From JALOOX01 sp964557955 (GTDB taxonomy: Bacteria > Desulfobacterota > Syntrophobacteria > Syntrophobacterales > Syntrophobacteraceae): a DNA stretch of 64,000 nucleotides. Shown in pieces: positions 34,736-42,390 of the stretch. Under the pieces are notes generated by a model. It ran no database searches. It was not told the origin of the DNA and worked only from the letters and a program-made list of their open reading frames with translations. Position 1 is the first letter of the stretch, and every line of letters begins with the position of its first letter. The stretch lies in contig CAZLCS010000028.1 in NCBI GenBank assembly GCA_964557955.1, positions 12,371 through 76,370 on the forward strand, read 5' to 3'. Made by a program: the position numbers and the translations under genes.

Positions 34736-35611
34736 ATGTTTGAAAGGGCTGTTTTCGCAACGGACCTGTCGTCGGATTGGGACGATATCATCGGCTGTGC
34801 CGGCGAAATCAAGGCCCTGGGATGTGAACAGGTCGTCCTCGCCCATGTGCTCATGGCCAAAGTTTATCAAAGTGCGGATCTGATGGCCGAGGCCGAGGTC
34901 CGTTCCAAGCTGGCGGAGCAGAGCAAACAGCTCGAGTCGCAGGGATTTAGGGTGACGGTGGAAACCCCTATGGGACCTCCGGCGGTCTCCTTGAATGAGG
35001 TTGGCCAACGCCATGATGCCTCGCTCATCGTGGTGGGCTCCCACGGCAAGTCCGCCTGGAGAGAGGCCTTTCTCGGTTCCTTTTCCAGCGCCTTGCTCCA
35101 TCACGCCCGCTTTCCCGTTTTGCTCATCAATGTCAAACGCCTCATGGACGGGGGAAAGGGAGGAAGCTGCCAGCTGCGCGCGCACGAGCTCCTGCGCCAT
35201 GTGCTCTTCCCCACGGATTATTCGAAGGTCGCAGGTGACATTCCGCCCGTCATCGAGCATCTGGCGTCGAAGGGCATCTCCGAACTCACCATCCTCCATG
35301 CCATGGAGCTCCTCGATGCCTACCCGCCGGCAATCCTCGAGCCGGCCGAGAACGCGGCTCGCGCGCATATGGATGCGCTGGTGAGTCGTTTCAAGGCATC
35401 GGGCATTCCAAAGGTCAACGGCGAAGTGGTTCGGGGACACCCTACGCCGGCGGCGCTCGAGCTGCTCGGAACCGGCGATTTTTCACTGGTGGTCATGGGC
35501 ACCCAGGGGAAGAGCCTGCTCTCGGAAATCCTGCTGGGCAGCGTCGCCTACAACATCTCCCGGCTCGCCCCATGCCCCGTGCTGCTGATTCCTCGTTCCA
35601 GCTTTCAGTGA
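34736..35611 (+). CDS. Tandem universal stress protein
   Basis: 291 residues from ATG 34736 (GGGGGAG upstream). Two Usp domains: residues 1-140 with VVGSHGKSAWREAFLGSFS and 155-290 with VMGTQGKSLLSEILLGSVA, both keeping the G-x2-G-x9-G-S ATP-binding motif. Cytoplasmic. It follows acr3 by 48 bp and may belong to the same transcript; its role in arsenic stress is inference only. Confidence 0.9.
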   Translation: MFERAVFATDLSSDWDDIIGCAGEIKALGCEQVVLAHVLMAKVYQSADLMAEAEVRSKLAEQSKQLESQGFRVTVETPMGPPAVSLNEVGQRHDASLIVVGSHGKSAWREAFLGSFSSALLHHARFPVLLINVKRLMDGGKGGSCQLRAHELLRHVLFPTDYSKVAGDIPPVIEHLASKGISELTILHAMELLDAYPPAILEPAENAARAHMDALVSRFKASGIPKVNGEVVRGHPTPAALELLGTGDFSLVVMGTQGKSLLSEILLGSVAYNISRLAPCPVLLIPRSSFQ

Positions 35612-35633
35612 GTGGAGGAAGAATGATTTAATC

Positions 35634-35957
35634 ATGATTCAGTCGCTTCTTTACTTCGTTCTGGCCGGATTGTGTGAGATTGGAGGAGGTTACCTTGTCT
35701 GGCTGTGGCTCAGGGAAGGGAAAAGCATCTGGCACGGAGTGACAGGAGGGGTGATTCTCGTTCTTTACGGAGTTGTCCCGACTCTGCAGCCGGCCAGTTT
35801 CGGACGCGTCTATGCGGCATATGGCGGCGTCTTCATCGTGCTCTCGATCATTTGGGGATGGCGGGTCGATGAAGTCACACCCGACCGGTTCGACATCATT
35901 GGAGGATTGATCTCTCTCGTGGGCGTCCTGATCATCATGTACTGGCCGAGGGCTTGA
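35634..35957 (+). CDS. YnfA/UPF0060 family inner-membrane protein
   Basis: 107 residues, four membrane helices of the small drug/metabolite transporter type. LAGLCEIGGGYLVWLWLREG and FGRVYAAYGGVFIVLSIIWG are UPF0060 signatures. Some members export cationic drugs. It lies 22 bp after the usp gene. Confidence 0.9.
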   Translation: MIQSLLYFVLAGLCEIGGGYLVWLWLREGKSIWHGVTGGVILVLYGVVPTLQPASFGRVYAAYGGVFIVLSIIWGWRVDEVTPDRFDIIGGLISLVGVLIIMYWPRA

Positions 35958-36003
35958 TGGTTGCGCATTTTTCTGCGACGATGAAATAGATCGGCTCGAG
36001 TTT

Positions 36004-36525
36004 ATGAATATGAGCAATAAAGACAGTAAAGTAGTGCTTCAGGCCATCCTGCAGGGTGTGGCCATCCTGGTGTTGGCGTGCTTGACCGCTCTTGCCGCGA
36101 ACCATTTCCGTCCCGGCGGCCTTCCGCTCGTGGCTGACTGGTCGCCCGAGGCCCGGCTGACATTGGATTCGGGAGACAGCCTGATGGTTTCCCTGGAGGA
36201 AGCGGGGATGCTGTTTTTCGACCGGTCCGCCCTGTTCCTGGACGCGCGTTCCAGCGACGAATATGCGGAGGGGCACATCGATGGCGCTGTCAACCTGCCG
36301 TGGGACGAGTTCGACGACCACTTCGCCACGGTGATGGCCGACATTCCCCCCCAAACCCCCCTGATCACCTACTGCGACGGTGAAAGCTGCGGGCTGAGCA
36401 AAGAGCTGGCCATGGCCCTGCTGGCCAAAGGCTACAACAACGTCCGAGTGCTGGTGAACGGCTGGACACTCTGGCAGGAAAAACGGCTGCCGATCGAAGT
36501 GAATGAGGATTCACCGATCAGGTGA
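36004..36525 (+). CDS. Membrane-anchored rhodanese-like protein
   Basis: 173 residues with one N-terminal membrane helix (about 12-33), then a single rhodanese domain outside or inside the membrane: FLDARSSDEYAEGHIDGAVN and the active loop LITYCDGESCGLS with catalytic Cys124 and a second Cys129. It would move sulfane sulfur or act on selenium or arsenic-thiol species. Genes with this architecture often adjoin MauE/DoxX-like proteins; here the MauE-like domain is fused to a CDF transporter two genes on. Confidence 0.87.
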   Translation: MNMSNKDSKVVLQAILQGVAILVLACLTALAANHFRPGGLPLVADWSPEARLTLDSGDSLMVSLEEAGMLFFDRSALFLDARSSDEYAEGHIDGAVNLPWDEFDDHFATVMADIPPQTPLITYCDGESCGLSKELAMALLAKGYNNVRVLVNGWTLWQEKRLPIEVNEDSPIR

Positions 36526-36598
36526 TGGCTTGGGGACTCCCCGGCAGTGTGTGGGAAGCCCTGGCGAATGGAAACCAAGATTGCAGGATTCAGTCGGG

Positions 36599-36925
36599 AT
36601 GATGTCTCAAATCGAAGTGAAAGTCCTTTCTGCAGAAGGATGCGGCAATACTCCCCCCACCGTTGCCCTGGTGGAGGCTGCCGCCGCAGAGCTGGGCCTT
36701 TTCATCCAGCTCTCGCAGCTCGTTGTGACTACGTCCGATGAAGCCAGCCTGTACAAGTTTCATGGAAGCCCTACGGTTCAGGTCAACGGTCTCGATATCG
36801 ATCCAAGCATGAGAGACAGCGTGCCATACGGTTTCACGTGACGAATGTATGGGACATCGGGGGTGCCCCCTAAAGAATTGGTGCGAAACGCTCTGCTGGA
36901 AGCGGCCGGGACCAAGATCCGATGA
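36599..36925 (+). CDS. Thioredoxin-like DF-type (seleno)protein with in-frame TGA
   Basis: 108 residues from ATG 36599 to TGA 36923, read through TGA at 36839-36841 (residue 81). The first part, MMSQIEVKVLSAEGCGNTPP then KFHGSPTVQVNGLDIDPSMR, is a small thioredoxin-like fold; after the TGA the frame continues RMYGTSGVPPKELVRNALLE, the normal end of the family, in which this position is Cys or selenocysteine (YG-x2-C-R-x-Y). A GGGG/CCCC hairpin lies 17 bases after the TGA. The C-terminal match after the stop is strong evidence for readthrough. It lies between rhodanese and CDF-MauE genes. Confidence 0.85.
36839..36870 (+). promoter_or_regulatory. Candidate SECIS hairpin in the DF-type selenoprotein gene
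   Basis: TGA (36839-36841), 17 bases, then GGGG (36859-36862), loop GTGC, CCCC (36867-36870). The short loop starting GU and the distance from the stop codon fit bacterial SECIS elements. Confidence 0.6.
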
Positions 36926-36972
36926 GCTCGTGATTTCCATGCAGAGCTCAACAGCCTTCACGAGGTAGATCC

Positions 36973-38472
36973 GTGGAACACGAACGCGAAAACCCAGCCA
37001 TCTGCCATCATGACATCGAACCTGACGATCACGACCATGGTTCCTCCTCACCTGCGGGAGCCCACCATAACGCTCACGGCCGCGATACGAGCGGATCCCG
37101 GCTGCTCATGACGCTCGGGTTGAACCTGGTCATTCCCGTGGTCCAGGTGGTGGGCGGCATCCAGGCCAACAGCATGGCGCTGCTCTCGGACGCTGCGCAC
37201 AACTTCAGCGACTTCACGGCGGTGCTCATCGCCACCATCGCCAACCGGATCGGCAAGAAAGGAGCATCCACCGCCAACACCTTCGGATACCGGAGGGCGG
37301 AGATCCTGGCCGCCTCCCTGAACGTGGCGCTCCTGGTGGGGGCCGCGATCTTCATTGCTTATGAAGCCTTCCACCGGCTTCATCACCCGGCAGCCGTCTC
37401 CGGCCGGCTGGTGGTGCTGGTCGCAGGGGTGGGCGTCCTGGGGAACGGTCTTTCGGCAGTGCTGCTCCATCGGGATGCCGGCCACAATCTCAACGTGCGC
37501 GGGGCCTTCCTCCACATGCTCGGAGACCTCCTGACCTCCGTCGTGGTGCTGCTGAACGGGGTTGTGTTGATGTTCAAGCCCTGGTACTGGCTCGATCCGG
37601 TGCTCTCCGTTCTCATCGCTCTTTTCATCCTGAAAAACTGCTGGTCCATTCTCAAGGAAGCGACTTCCATTCTCATGAACGCGACCCCGCTCGGCCTCGA
37701 TATCGAGAGAGTCAAGAGCTTCCTGGAAGGCATACCGGGCGTCAGCGGGGTTCATTACCTTCATGCCTGGAACGTCTGTTCTTCCAGCGTGGCCTTCTCC
37801 TGCCACGTGGTGGTCCCCGACCAGCGGCTGAGTAAGATCGATGCCCTCTCGGAAAGGATACGCCTGCAACTGCTCCATCGCTTTGGAATCGATCACCCGG
37901 TCCTTCAGTTTGAAACCGTGGTATGCGGTGAAGGGACGATGCTGTGCGGGCTGTTGCCTGGCAGTGAGGGTAACGGCCGGACGCGCTCTGCCTCCTCCTC
38001 CGGCGCGAGCTCCGGCAATGGGTTTTTGGGGAAGCCGCTTCATTTCTGGATCAGGCTGGTGCTGGGAGTGATCTTCATCATCGCCAGTGCAGACAAGGTC
38101 ACCAATCCGGGAGGATTCGCACAGGCCGTTTACAATTACCAGATCCTTCCGGATGTACTCATCAATCTCACGGCGATCATCCTGCCATGGCTGGAGCTCT
38201 TTCTCGGCATATTCCTCATCGCCGGATTTTGGCTTCCCGGGGCCGTCACCCTGGCCAACGGGCTGCTGGTCGTCTTTTTCGGCTCACTGGTCTTCAATGT
38301 GGCGAGGGGGCTGGACGTCCACTGCGGGTGCTTCAGCACGAGCACCGATGGAGATCCGACCACAGCCTGGTATCTGATCCGTGATGCGGCGTTCCTGCTC
38401 ATGGGAGGCTACCTCTTTTACAAGGTGATGATTTCTCGCAAGCTCGAGGGACGAATCGGAGCACGTTCATGA
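36973..38472 (+). CDS. CDF cation-efflux transporter fused to a MauE/DoxX-like domain
   Basis: 499 residues from GTG 36973. A His-rich start (residues 12-36) precedes a complete CDF domain: six helices with metal sites ALLSDAAHNFSDF and FLHMLGDLLTSV, and the cytosolic C-terminal domain. After a Ser/Gly linker (about 335-350) comes a second membrane domain of about 140 residues: IIASADKVTNPGGFAQAVYN, LPWLELFLGIFLIAGF and DVHCGCFS, as in MauE/DoxX proteins involved in thiol or disulfide handling. The combination is not one I know as standard. It may couple metal efflux to thiol redox (inference). Confidence 0.87.
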   Translation: MEHERENPAICHHDIEPDDHDHGSSSPAGAHHNAHGRDTSGSRLLMTLGLNLVIPVVQVVGGIQANSMALLSDAAHNFSDFTAVLIATIANRIGKKGASTANTFGYRRAEILAASLNVALLVGAAIFIAYEAFHRLHHPAAVSGRLVVLVAGVGVLGNGLSAVLLHRDAGHNLNVRGAFLHMLGDLLTSVVVLLNGVVLMFKPWYWLDPVLSVLIALFILKNCWSILKEATSILMNATPLGLDIERVKSFLEGIPGVSGVHYLHAWNVCSSSVAFSCHVVVPDQRLSKIDALSERIRLQLLHRFGIDHPVLQFETVVCGEGTMLCGLLPGSEGNGRTRSASSSGASSGNGFLGKPLHFWIRLVLGVIFIIASADKVTNPGGFAQAVYNYQILPDVLINLTAIILPWLELFLGIFLIAGFWLPGAVTLANGLLVVFFGSLVFNVARGLDVHCGCFSTSTDGDPTTAWYLIRDAAFLLMGGYLFYKVMISRKLEGRIGARS

Positions 38473-38816
38473 AGAAGAACGACTGGAAGTATCTGATCGA
38501 CGCACTGCTTTTCGTCGACCTGAGCTCTCTTGCGGTCATCGGGCTGCTGCTTGCCTTCGTCATTCCATCCGGGAAGGGGGCGCCGGAGGCGGCCAAGTTT
38601 TTCCTGGGTCTTCATCGGCATGACTGGGGGGATATCCATCTGTACCTCTCACTCTTGATGCTTGGGCTGGTGGTCCTGCACCTCTGGTTCAACTGGAACT
38701 GGGTGGTCAATGCGACCAGGAGCTATGTGGGAGAGCAATGGCGGAAAGCGCTCTGGGCCCTTTGTGGCGCCTGGATCCTGGTTCTCTTTTTCGCCTGGGC
38801 CGTTGTGCTGCTGTAG
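38469..38816 (+). CDS. DUF4405-type small membrane protein
   Basis: 115 residues, three membrane helices with conserved histidines (LGLHRHDWGDIHLYLSLLML and VLHLWFNWNW), the DUF4405 pattern. The histidines suggest haem binding. Its ATG overlaps the stop of the CDF-MauE gene (ATGA), so the two are coupled. Confidence 0.82.
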   Translation: MKKNDWKYLIDALLFVDLSSLAVIGLLLAFVIPSGKGAPEAAKFFLGLHRHDWGDIHLYLSLLMLGLVVLHLWFNWNWVVNATRSYVGEQWRKALWALCGAWILVLFFAWAVVLL

Positions 38817-39003
38817 ACGCAATGCGCACCGTACCGTCGTGGGGATGTTTCAGGGGAGCCGTCAGGATGATGAGCCGCTGCAGGTCGACGGCGCACAGGC
38901 CGTCAGAAAGGAGGAAGATATCCGGCGAATAATGGCCTCAGAAAAGGTTTGTTTTTTGACCGGTGCATCCAGCGGTGCATCCAGATCATGAAGGAGGGGT
39001 ACC

Positions 39004-39462
39004 ATGAAAAAGATCGTTATGTTGTTGGCCGTCTTCGCACTGCTCAGCTTCTTCACGGTGGCCGACACCCTGGCTCAGCGCGGGGGCGGGTGGAGAGGCG
39101 GTGGCGGGTGGGGGCCCGGGACGCCCTACTCCCGGATGTACAATCCTCAGACCGTGGAAACCATCAGCGGTGAGGTTGTTTCCGTCGACAAGATCACACC
39201 CATGAAGGGCATGCATTCCGGACTCCATGCCATGGTGAAAACCGAGAAGGAAACGATCTCCGTGCACCTTGGCCCCGACTGGTACATCGAGAATCAGGAC
39301 ATGGGAATCGAACCGAAGGACAAGATCGAGGTGAAGGGCTCGCGGATCACCTACGAGGGCAAGCCGGCCCTGATTGCTGCGGAAGTCAAAAAGGGAGACC
39401 AGGTGCTGACGCTTCGCGATGCCAACGGGGTCCCGGCCTGGAGCGGCTGGCGGCGCAGATAG
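39004..39462 (+). CDS. Exported OB-fold-like protein
   Basis: 152 residues, AAGGAGGGG upstream. Signal peptide MKKIVMLLAVFALLSFFTVA with cleavage near residue 24, a Gly/Arg-rich stretch, then a beta-rich domain: ETISGEVVSVDKI, VHLGPDWYIE, DKIEVKGSRIT and LIAAEVKKGDQVLTLRD, a pattern like small exported OB-fold proteins. No cofactor motif is visible. Function unknown. Confidence 0.75.
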   Translation: MKKIVMLLAVFALLSFFTVADTLAQRGGGWRGGGGWGPGTPYSRMYNPQTVETISGEVVSVDKITPMKGMHSGLHAMVKTEKETISVHLGPDWYIENQDMGIEPKDKIEVKGSRITYEGKPALIAAEVKKGDQVLTLRDANGVPAWSGWRRR

Positions 39463-39478
39463 CTTTGGACTTCGGTCA

Positions 39479-39519
39479 ATGGTCATTCCGGCGTGTCCCT
39501 GCCGGGAATCCAGTAGTTT
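39479..39519. repeat. Single REP-like palindrome
   Basis: GGTCATTCCGGCGTGTCCCTGC then CGGGAATCCAGTAG: one hairpin of the REP family found in the 152-bp elements, placed between the OB-fold gene and the 49-residue ORF. Confidence 0.55.
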
Positions 39520-39557
39520 TGGAGCCTTCTAGCTTTCGTGCTGGAGGGGATGTCGAT

Positions 39558-39707
39558 ATGGTACTCACGATCAGCGATGAAGAGCTCGTGCACATGAAAA
39601 TGATCGTCATGGACGGAGATGCAAAGGAAGCGCTTCGCATGCTGAAGGAGCTGGTCAAGCGGCTGGAGCAGCAGAAGAACCTCGGTCTGAAATCTCATCT
39701 CGACTGA
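39558..39707 (+). CDS. Small 49-residue acidic/helical protein, paralogue A
   Basis: Starts MVLTISDEELVHMKMIVMD after GGAGGGG. Mostly one long helix: MDGDAKEALRMLKELVKRL. It resembles the 49-residue protein at 40162 in length and in the pattern (I/V)xMDxDAxxALxxxKExL...SH, so both look like genuine small proteins of one family. Function unknown. Confidence 0.6.
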   Translation: MVLTISDEELVHMKMIVMDGDAKEALRMLKELVKRLEQQKNLGLKSHLD

Positions 39708-39708
39708 C

Positions 39709-40158
39709 ATGCTGAGCCTTGGGAAACCTTCGTTGAATGGACAGGGGACACGCGTGCTGCGTTCGGCTGTCCTCGTGGTCTGTTCCATGCTGCTTTTTGC
39801 GGGCTCGCCAGCCGCCGGGTCGGGGCCGGCAGCGCCTTCCGCGGCCAAAGGCTGTGCGGAGGGAGGCTCTGCGGTCCCAGACTGCTGCCACGAACCTCAG
39901 GGTCGAGGTGGGCCGTTCGGCGCCGGTGGATTCCATGAAGATCGAAGTCCGGCTGGCGAGCATCGAGCAGAGTCTGTCGCGCCTGCACGCCGACCGCCGT
40001 CTGCTTCTCGTGCAGCTCGGGCGCATGTCGCCTCTCGGCACCGCCGCGGGGTTCGCCTCCTGGTCGGAACCTTCATGACCATGGTGGTGACGCCGGTCAT
40101 GTATTCGGTGCTCGATGACGCCAGAAGTGCATGGCATACTATGCAGCACGGGAGTTGA
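39709..40158 (+). pseudogene. Relic of an RND efflux operon (TolC-like and CusA/AcrB-like fragments)
   Basis: Several short pieces in different frames. A signal peptide (VLRSAVLVVCSMLLFAGSPA) is followed, in the next frame, by NLRVEVGRSAPVDSMKIEVR and LASIEQSLSRLHADR, the mid-region of TolC-family outer-membrane factors. The end, back in the first frame, is GTFMTMVVTPVMYSVLDDAR, the last membrane helix of RND pumps. A whole tolC-fusion-pump cluster appears to have been deleted down to about 450 bp. Confidence 0.7.
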
Positions 40159-40161
40159 AAG

Positions 40162-40311
40162 ATGAACCTGAAGAAAGTCCCCATCGATCTGGATGTGCAG
40201 CAAGTTCAGGAGATCCTGGCCATCGACATGGATGACGATGCGGAGCGGGCCCTGGCCTTCATCAAGGAGCACTTGGCGAACCAGGTCAAGAAATGCCTGC
40301 AGTCTCATTGA
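40162..40311 (+). CDS. Small 49-residue acidic/helical protein, paralogue B
   Basis: MNLKKVPIDLDVQQVQEIL then AIDMDDDAERALAFIKEHL and a lysine-rich end LQSH. Same length and pattern as the protein at 39558, on the other side of the RND relic. In other genomes such ORFs may accompany efflux or redox genes, but I cannot name the family. Confidence 0.65.
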   Translation: MNLKKVPIDLDVQQVQEILAIDMDDDAERALAFIKEHLANQVKKCLQSH

Positions 40312-40453
40312 GTGCCGGTGTTCGAGGCCAGTTACGGGCCTCGCCAAAAGGATCGGTTTGTCCGCTGAGGAACGGCCCATTGCTTCTGCACTGCCGGAAC
40401 CCTTTTTCCTTTTTCATCTGGATAGGGTTTGACCTGAATTGGAGTGCCGAATC

Positions 40454-41830
40454 GTGAGTGACACCCCCGAGAGCATGGCGAGGGCGGTCATGGAAGCCTG
40501 CGCGGATTGCGACATCTGCAGGTATCTTATGGAGGATACGCCGTGCCTGGTTTTCCCTGAGCTATATCGGCTGTTCGATAAAGAGGCGGGGAAGAAAGAA
40601 CGCCTCACACCGGACGAGTTGAGGGGCCTCGTGGAGCTGTGCAATTTTTGTGCGCTCTGTCCCTGTCCCAACATCCGGGCGGACATCATGAAGGCCAAGC
40701 ACGCCTTCATCCAGCGCGAAGGGTTGAAGCCGACCATTCGGCTGCTGGAAGACGTCGAGCGCGTGGCAAGGATCTGCGGCGCCTATCCGCGGCTTGCCAA
40801 CCTGCTTTTCCAGTCGAAATGGACCGGCCGCCTGCTGAAAGGCCTTGCCGGGATCCATGCGGACCGGAAGGTCCCGGGCTTCCCGGAAGAGAGTTTCCCA
40901 TCATGGGCCGGGTCGCGAGGGCTTCACGTCCTGAAGGAGGGCGGCCACCGAAAGGTTGCATTCTTTGCCGGCTGCACCGGGCAGTATCTCTTTCCCGCCG
41001 TGCCCCGGGCCGCAGTCGAGGTCCTCGAGCACAACAGCATCCAGGTCTATGTTCCCGAGCAAAAATGCTGCGGCATGCCGAGCCTGCTCGAGGGCGACCG
41101 GGAGCTCACCCTGGAGTTTGCCGCCTTCAACGTGGACAGGCTCTCCGAAGCGGTGGACGCCGGGTGCGACGTCGTCTGCTCGTGCCCCACCTGCGGTTAC
41201 CTCCTGAAGCAGGTGCTGAGCGAAGGGGCAAACCATGCTGCGGAGCTCCAGGAGACTCGCGGTCCCTTGTCTCGTGAAGTGCAGGGCGAGGAAAAGGCGT
41301 CGAAACCGGCGCGGGATCCGTCCGCATCTCCCTCGAAACACGCTTTCAAGGGACTCTTCAGGGACGAAGGGTATTTTGCCTCCCTCGATCCTCGAAAACG
41401 CTTGAAAATCGCGAGTCACACCTTCGATCTCGGGGAATACCTTTTGAGCCTCCATCGCTCCGGCGATCTGAGCACCAGGCTGGGTCCGGTCTCCGGGCGC
41501 ATGGTGTATTACCCGCCCTGCCACCTGAGGGAGCAGAAGATCGGCGCACCGTACATGGAGCTTCTGACCCCCATTCCGGGGATCTCCATCGAGCCGCTCG
41601 AAGGGGTCTTCCACTGCTGCGGCATTGCCGGGATCATGGGATTCAAGCAGGATTTTCACGAGGTTTCCATCGCCATGGGGAGCCGCCTCATGGAGCGGAT
41701 CCAGGCCATTGACCCCCAAAGGCTTGTGACCGACTGCCTGAGCTGCCGGATCCAGTTCAATCAGCTGCTCCCCTACGAAGTGCTTCACCCCGTCGAAGTT
41801 CTGAGAGAGTCCTGCAGAAGTGGGAGTTGA
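40454..41830 (+). CDS. HdrD/GlcF-like Fe-S protein with two CCG domains
   Basis: 458 residues from GTG 40454 (GGAG upstream; TTG 40439 is possible). N-terminal cysteines CADCDICRYLME and ELCNFCALCPCPNIRADI bind two clusters. Two CCG domains follow: FFAGCTGQY with KCCGMPSLLEGD and SCPTCGYLL; then PPCHLREQ with HCCGIAGIMGF and DCLSCRIQF. This is the heterodisulfide reductase HdrD or glycolate-oxidase FeS type. A charged insertion separates the CCG domains. A hydrogenase-gamma relic begins at its stop codon. Confidence 0.88.
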   Translation: MSDTPESMARAVMEACADCDICRYLMEDTPCLVFPELYRLFDKEAGKKERLTPDELRGLVELCNFCALCPCPNIRADIMKAKHAFIQREGLKPTIRLLEDVERVARICGAYPRLANLLFQSKWTGRLLKGLAGIHADRKVPGFPEESFPSWAGSRGLHVLKEGGHRKVAFFAGCTGQYLFPAVPRAAVEVLEHNSIQVYVPEQKCCGMPSLLEGDRELTLEFAAFNVDRLSEAVDAGCDVVCSCPTCGYLLKQVLSEGANHAAELQETRGPLSREVQGEEKASKPARDPSASPSKHAFKGLFRDEGYFASLDPRKRLKIASHTFDLGEYLLSLHRSGDLSTRLGPVSGRMVYYPPCHLREQKIGAPYMELLTPIPGISIEPLEGVFHCCGIAGIMGFKQDFHEVSIAMGSRLMERIQAIDPQRLVTDCLSCRIQFNQLLPYEVLHPVEVLRESCRSGS

Positions 41831-42300
41831 AATCAGAGAAAATTCAACATGCTGTATGCATTCGGGGCGGGTGAAGGGACCATTTCCATCAGCGGCAACC
41901 CCGCACGGCCGGAAAAACTAAGTACAGGCCAACACAATAGAGTGTCCACCTCTCGAGTCGTCATTCCGGCGGTCTTCTGGCCGGAATCCACAAAAAAGCT
42001 GGATGCCGGCTTAAAGATTGCCGGCATGACGAGCGGCGAAATGGACATCTTTTTCTGTGGAGGTGTACTAAGGCATATCTTACGCGCGCGCGGAGCGGTC
42101 ACGAAAGCACTGTGCTCCTTGAGGCACGGGGACGTGATCGGAGTCCGCGGCCCGTTTGGGGCTCAATGGCCACTCGGGAAAGCCGAGGGGAAGGATGTTT
42201 TGCTCATCGCAGGGGGGCTGGGATTCGCTCCCCTGCGGCCGTTGCCAGTTCGGCCTTTTTTCTTGTATGCTGAAACAGGCCGATCTTTTTCTTGCGAACG
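41831..42300 (+). pseudogene. Relic of a hydrogenase/sulfhydrogenase gamma (FAD-binding) subunit split by a repeat
   Basis: FNMLYAFGAGEGTISISGNP and ARPEKL lie before, and RARGAVTKALCSLRHGDVIG, VRGPFGAQWPL and DVLLIAGGLGFAPLRPL after, a 152-bp repeat. Together they give one continuous piece of the ferredoxin-reductase-like subunit of Ni-Fe hydrogenases and sulfhydrogenases. Both ends of the gene are missing, and the C-terminal tail after LRPL is unrelated. The repeat contributes no stop in this frame, so a 161-codon chimeric frame (41849-42334) remains. Confidence 0.78.
41919..42070 (+). repeat. 152-bp composite REPIN-like element, copy 2
   Basis: Bounded by TAAGTACA and TGTACTA. It carries the arms CACAATAGAGTGTCCACCTC and GTCATTCCGGC, then a second hairpin of the CATGCCGGC type. 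Same 152-bp length and near-identical sequence to the inverted copy at 27415-27566. It is inserted in a hydrogenase-gamma gene fragment. Confidence 0.88.
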
Positions 42301-42390
42301 AGTCGGAGACTGGTGTGACAAGCTGGAAGCCTGACCGTACCGAAAAGACACGAGCAGAAGCACAGGCCTATTGTGTCGAGAGCTGAGATC

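Noticed and set aside
34736..35611. Universal stress protein as an arsenic-specific factor
   Set aside because: Position alone suggests it; both ATP motifs are of the general Usp type, so no specific role is claimed.
38845..38991. 48-codon ORF between DUF4405 and the OB-fold gene
   Set aside because: No ribosome site and no recognisable similarity.
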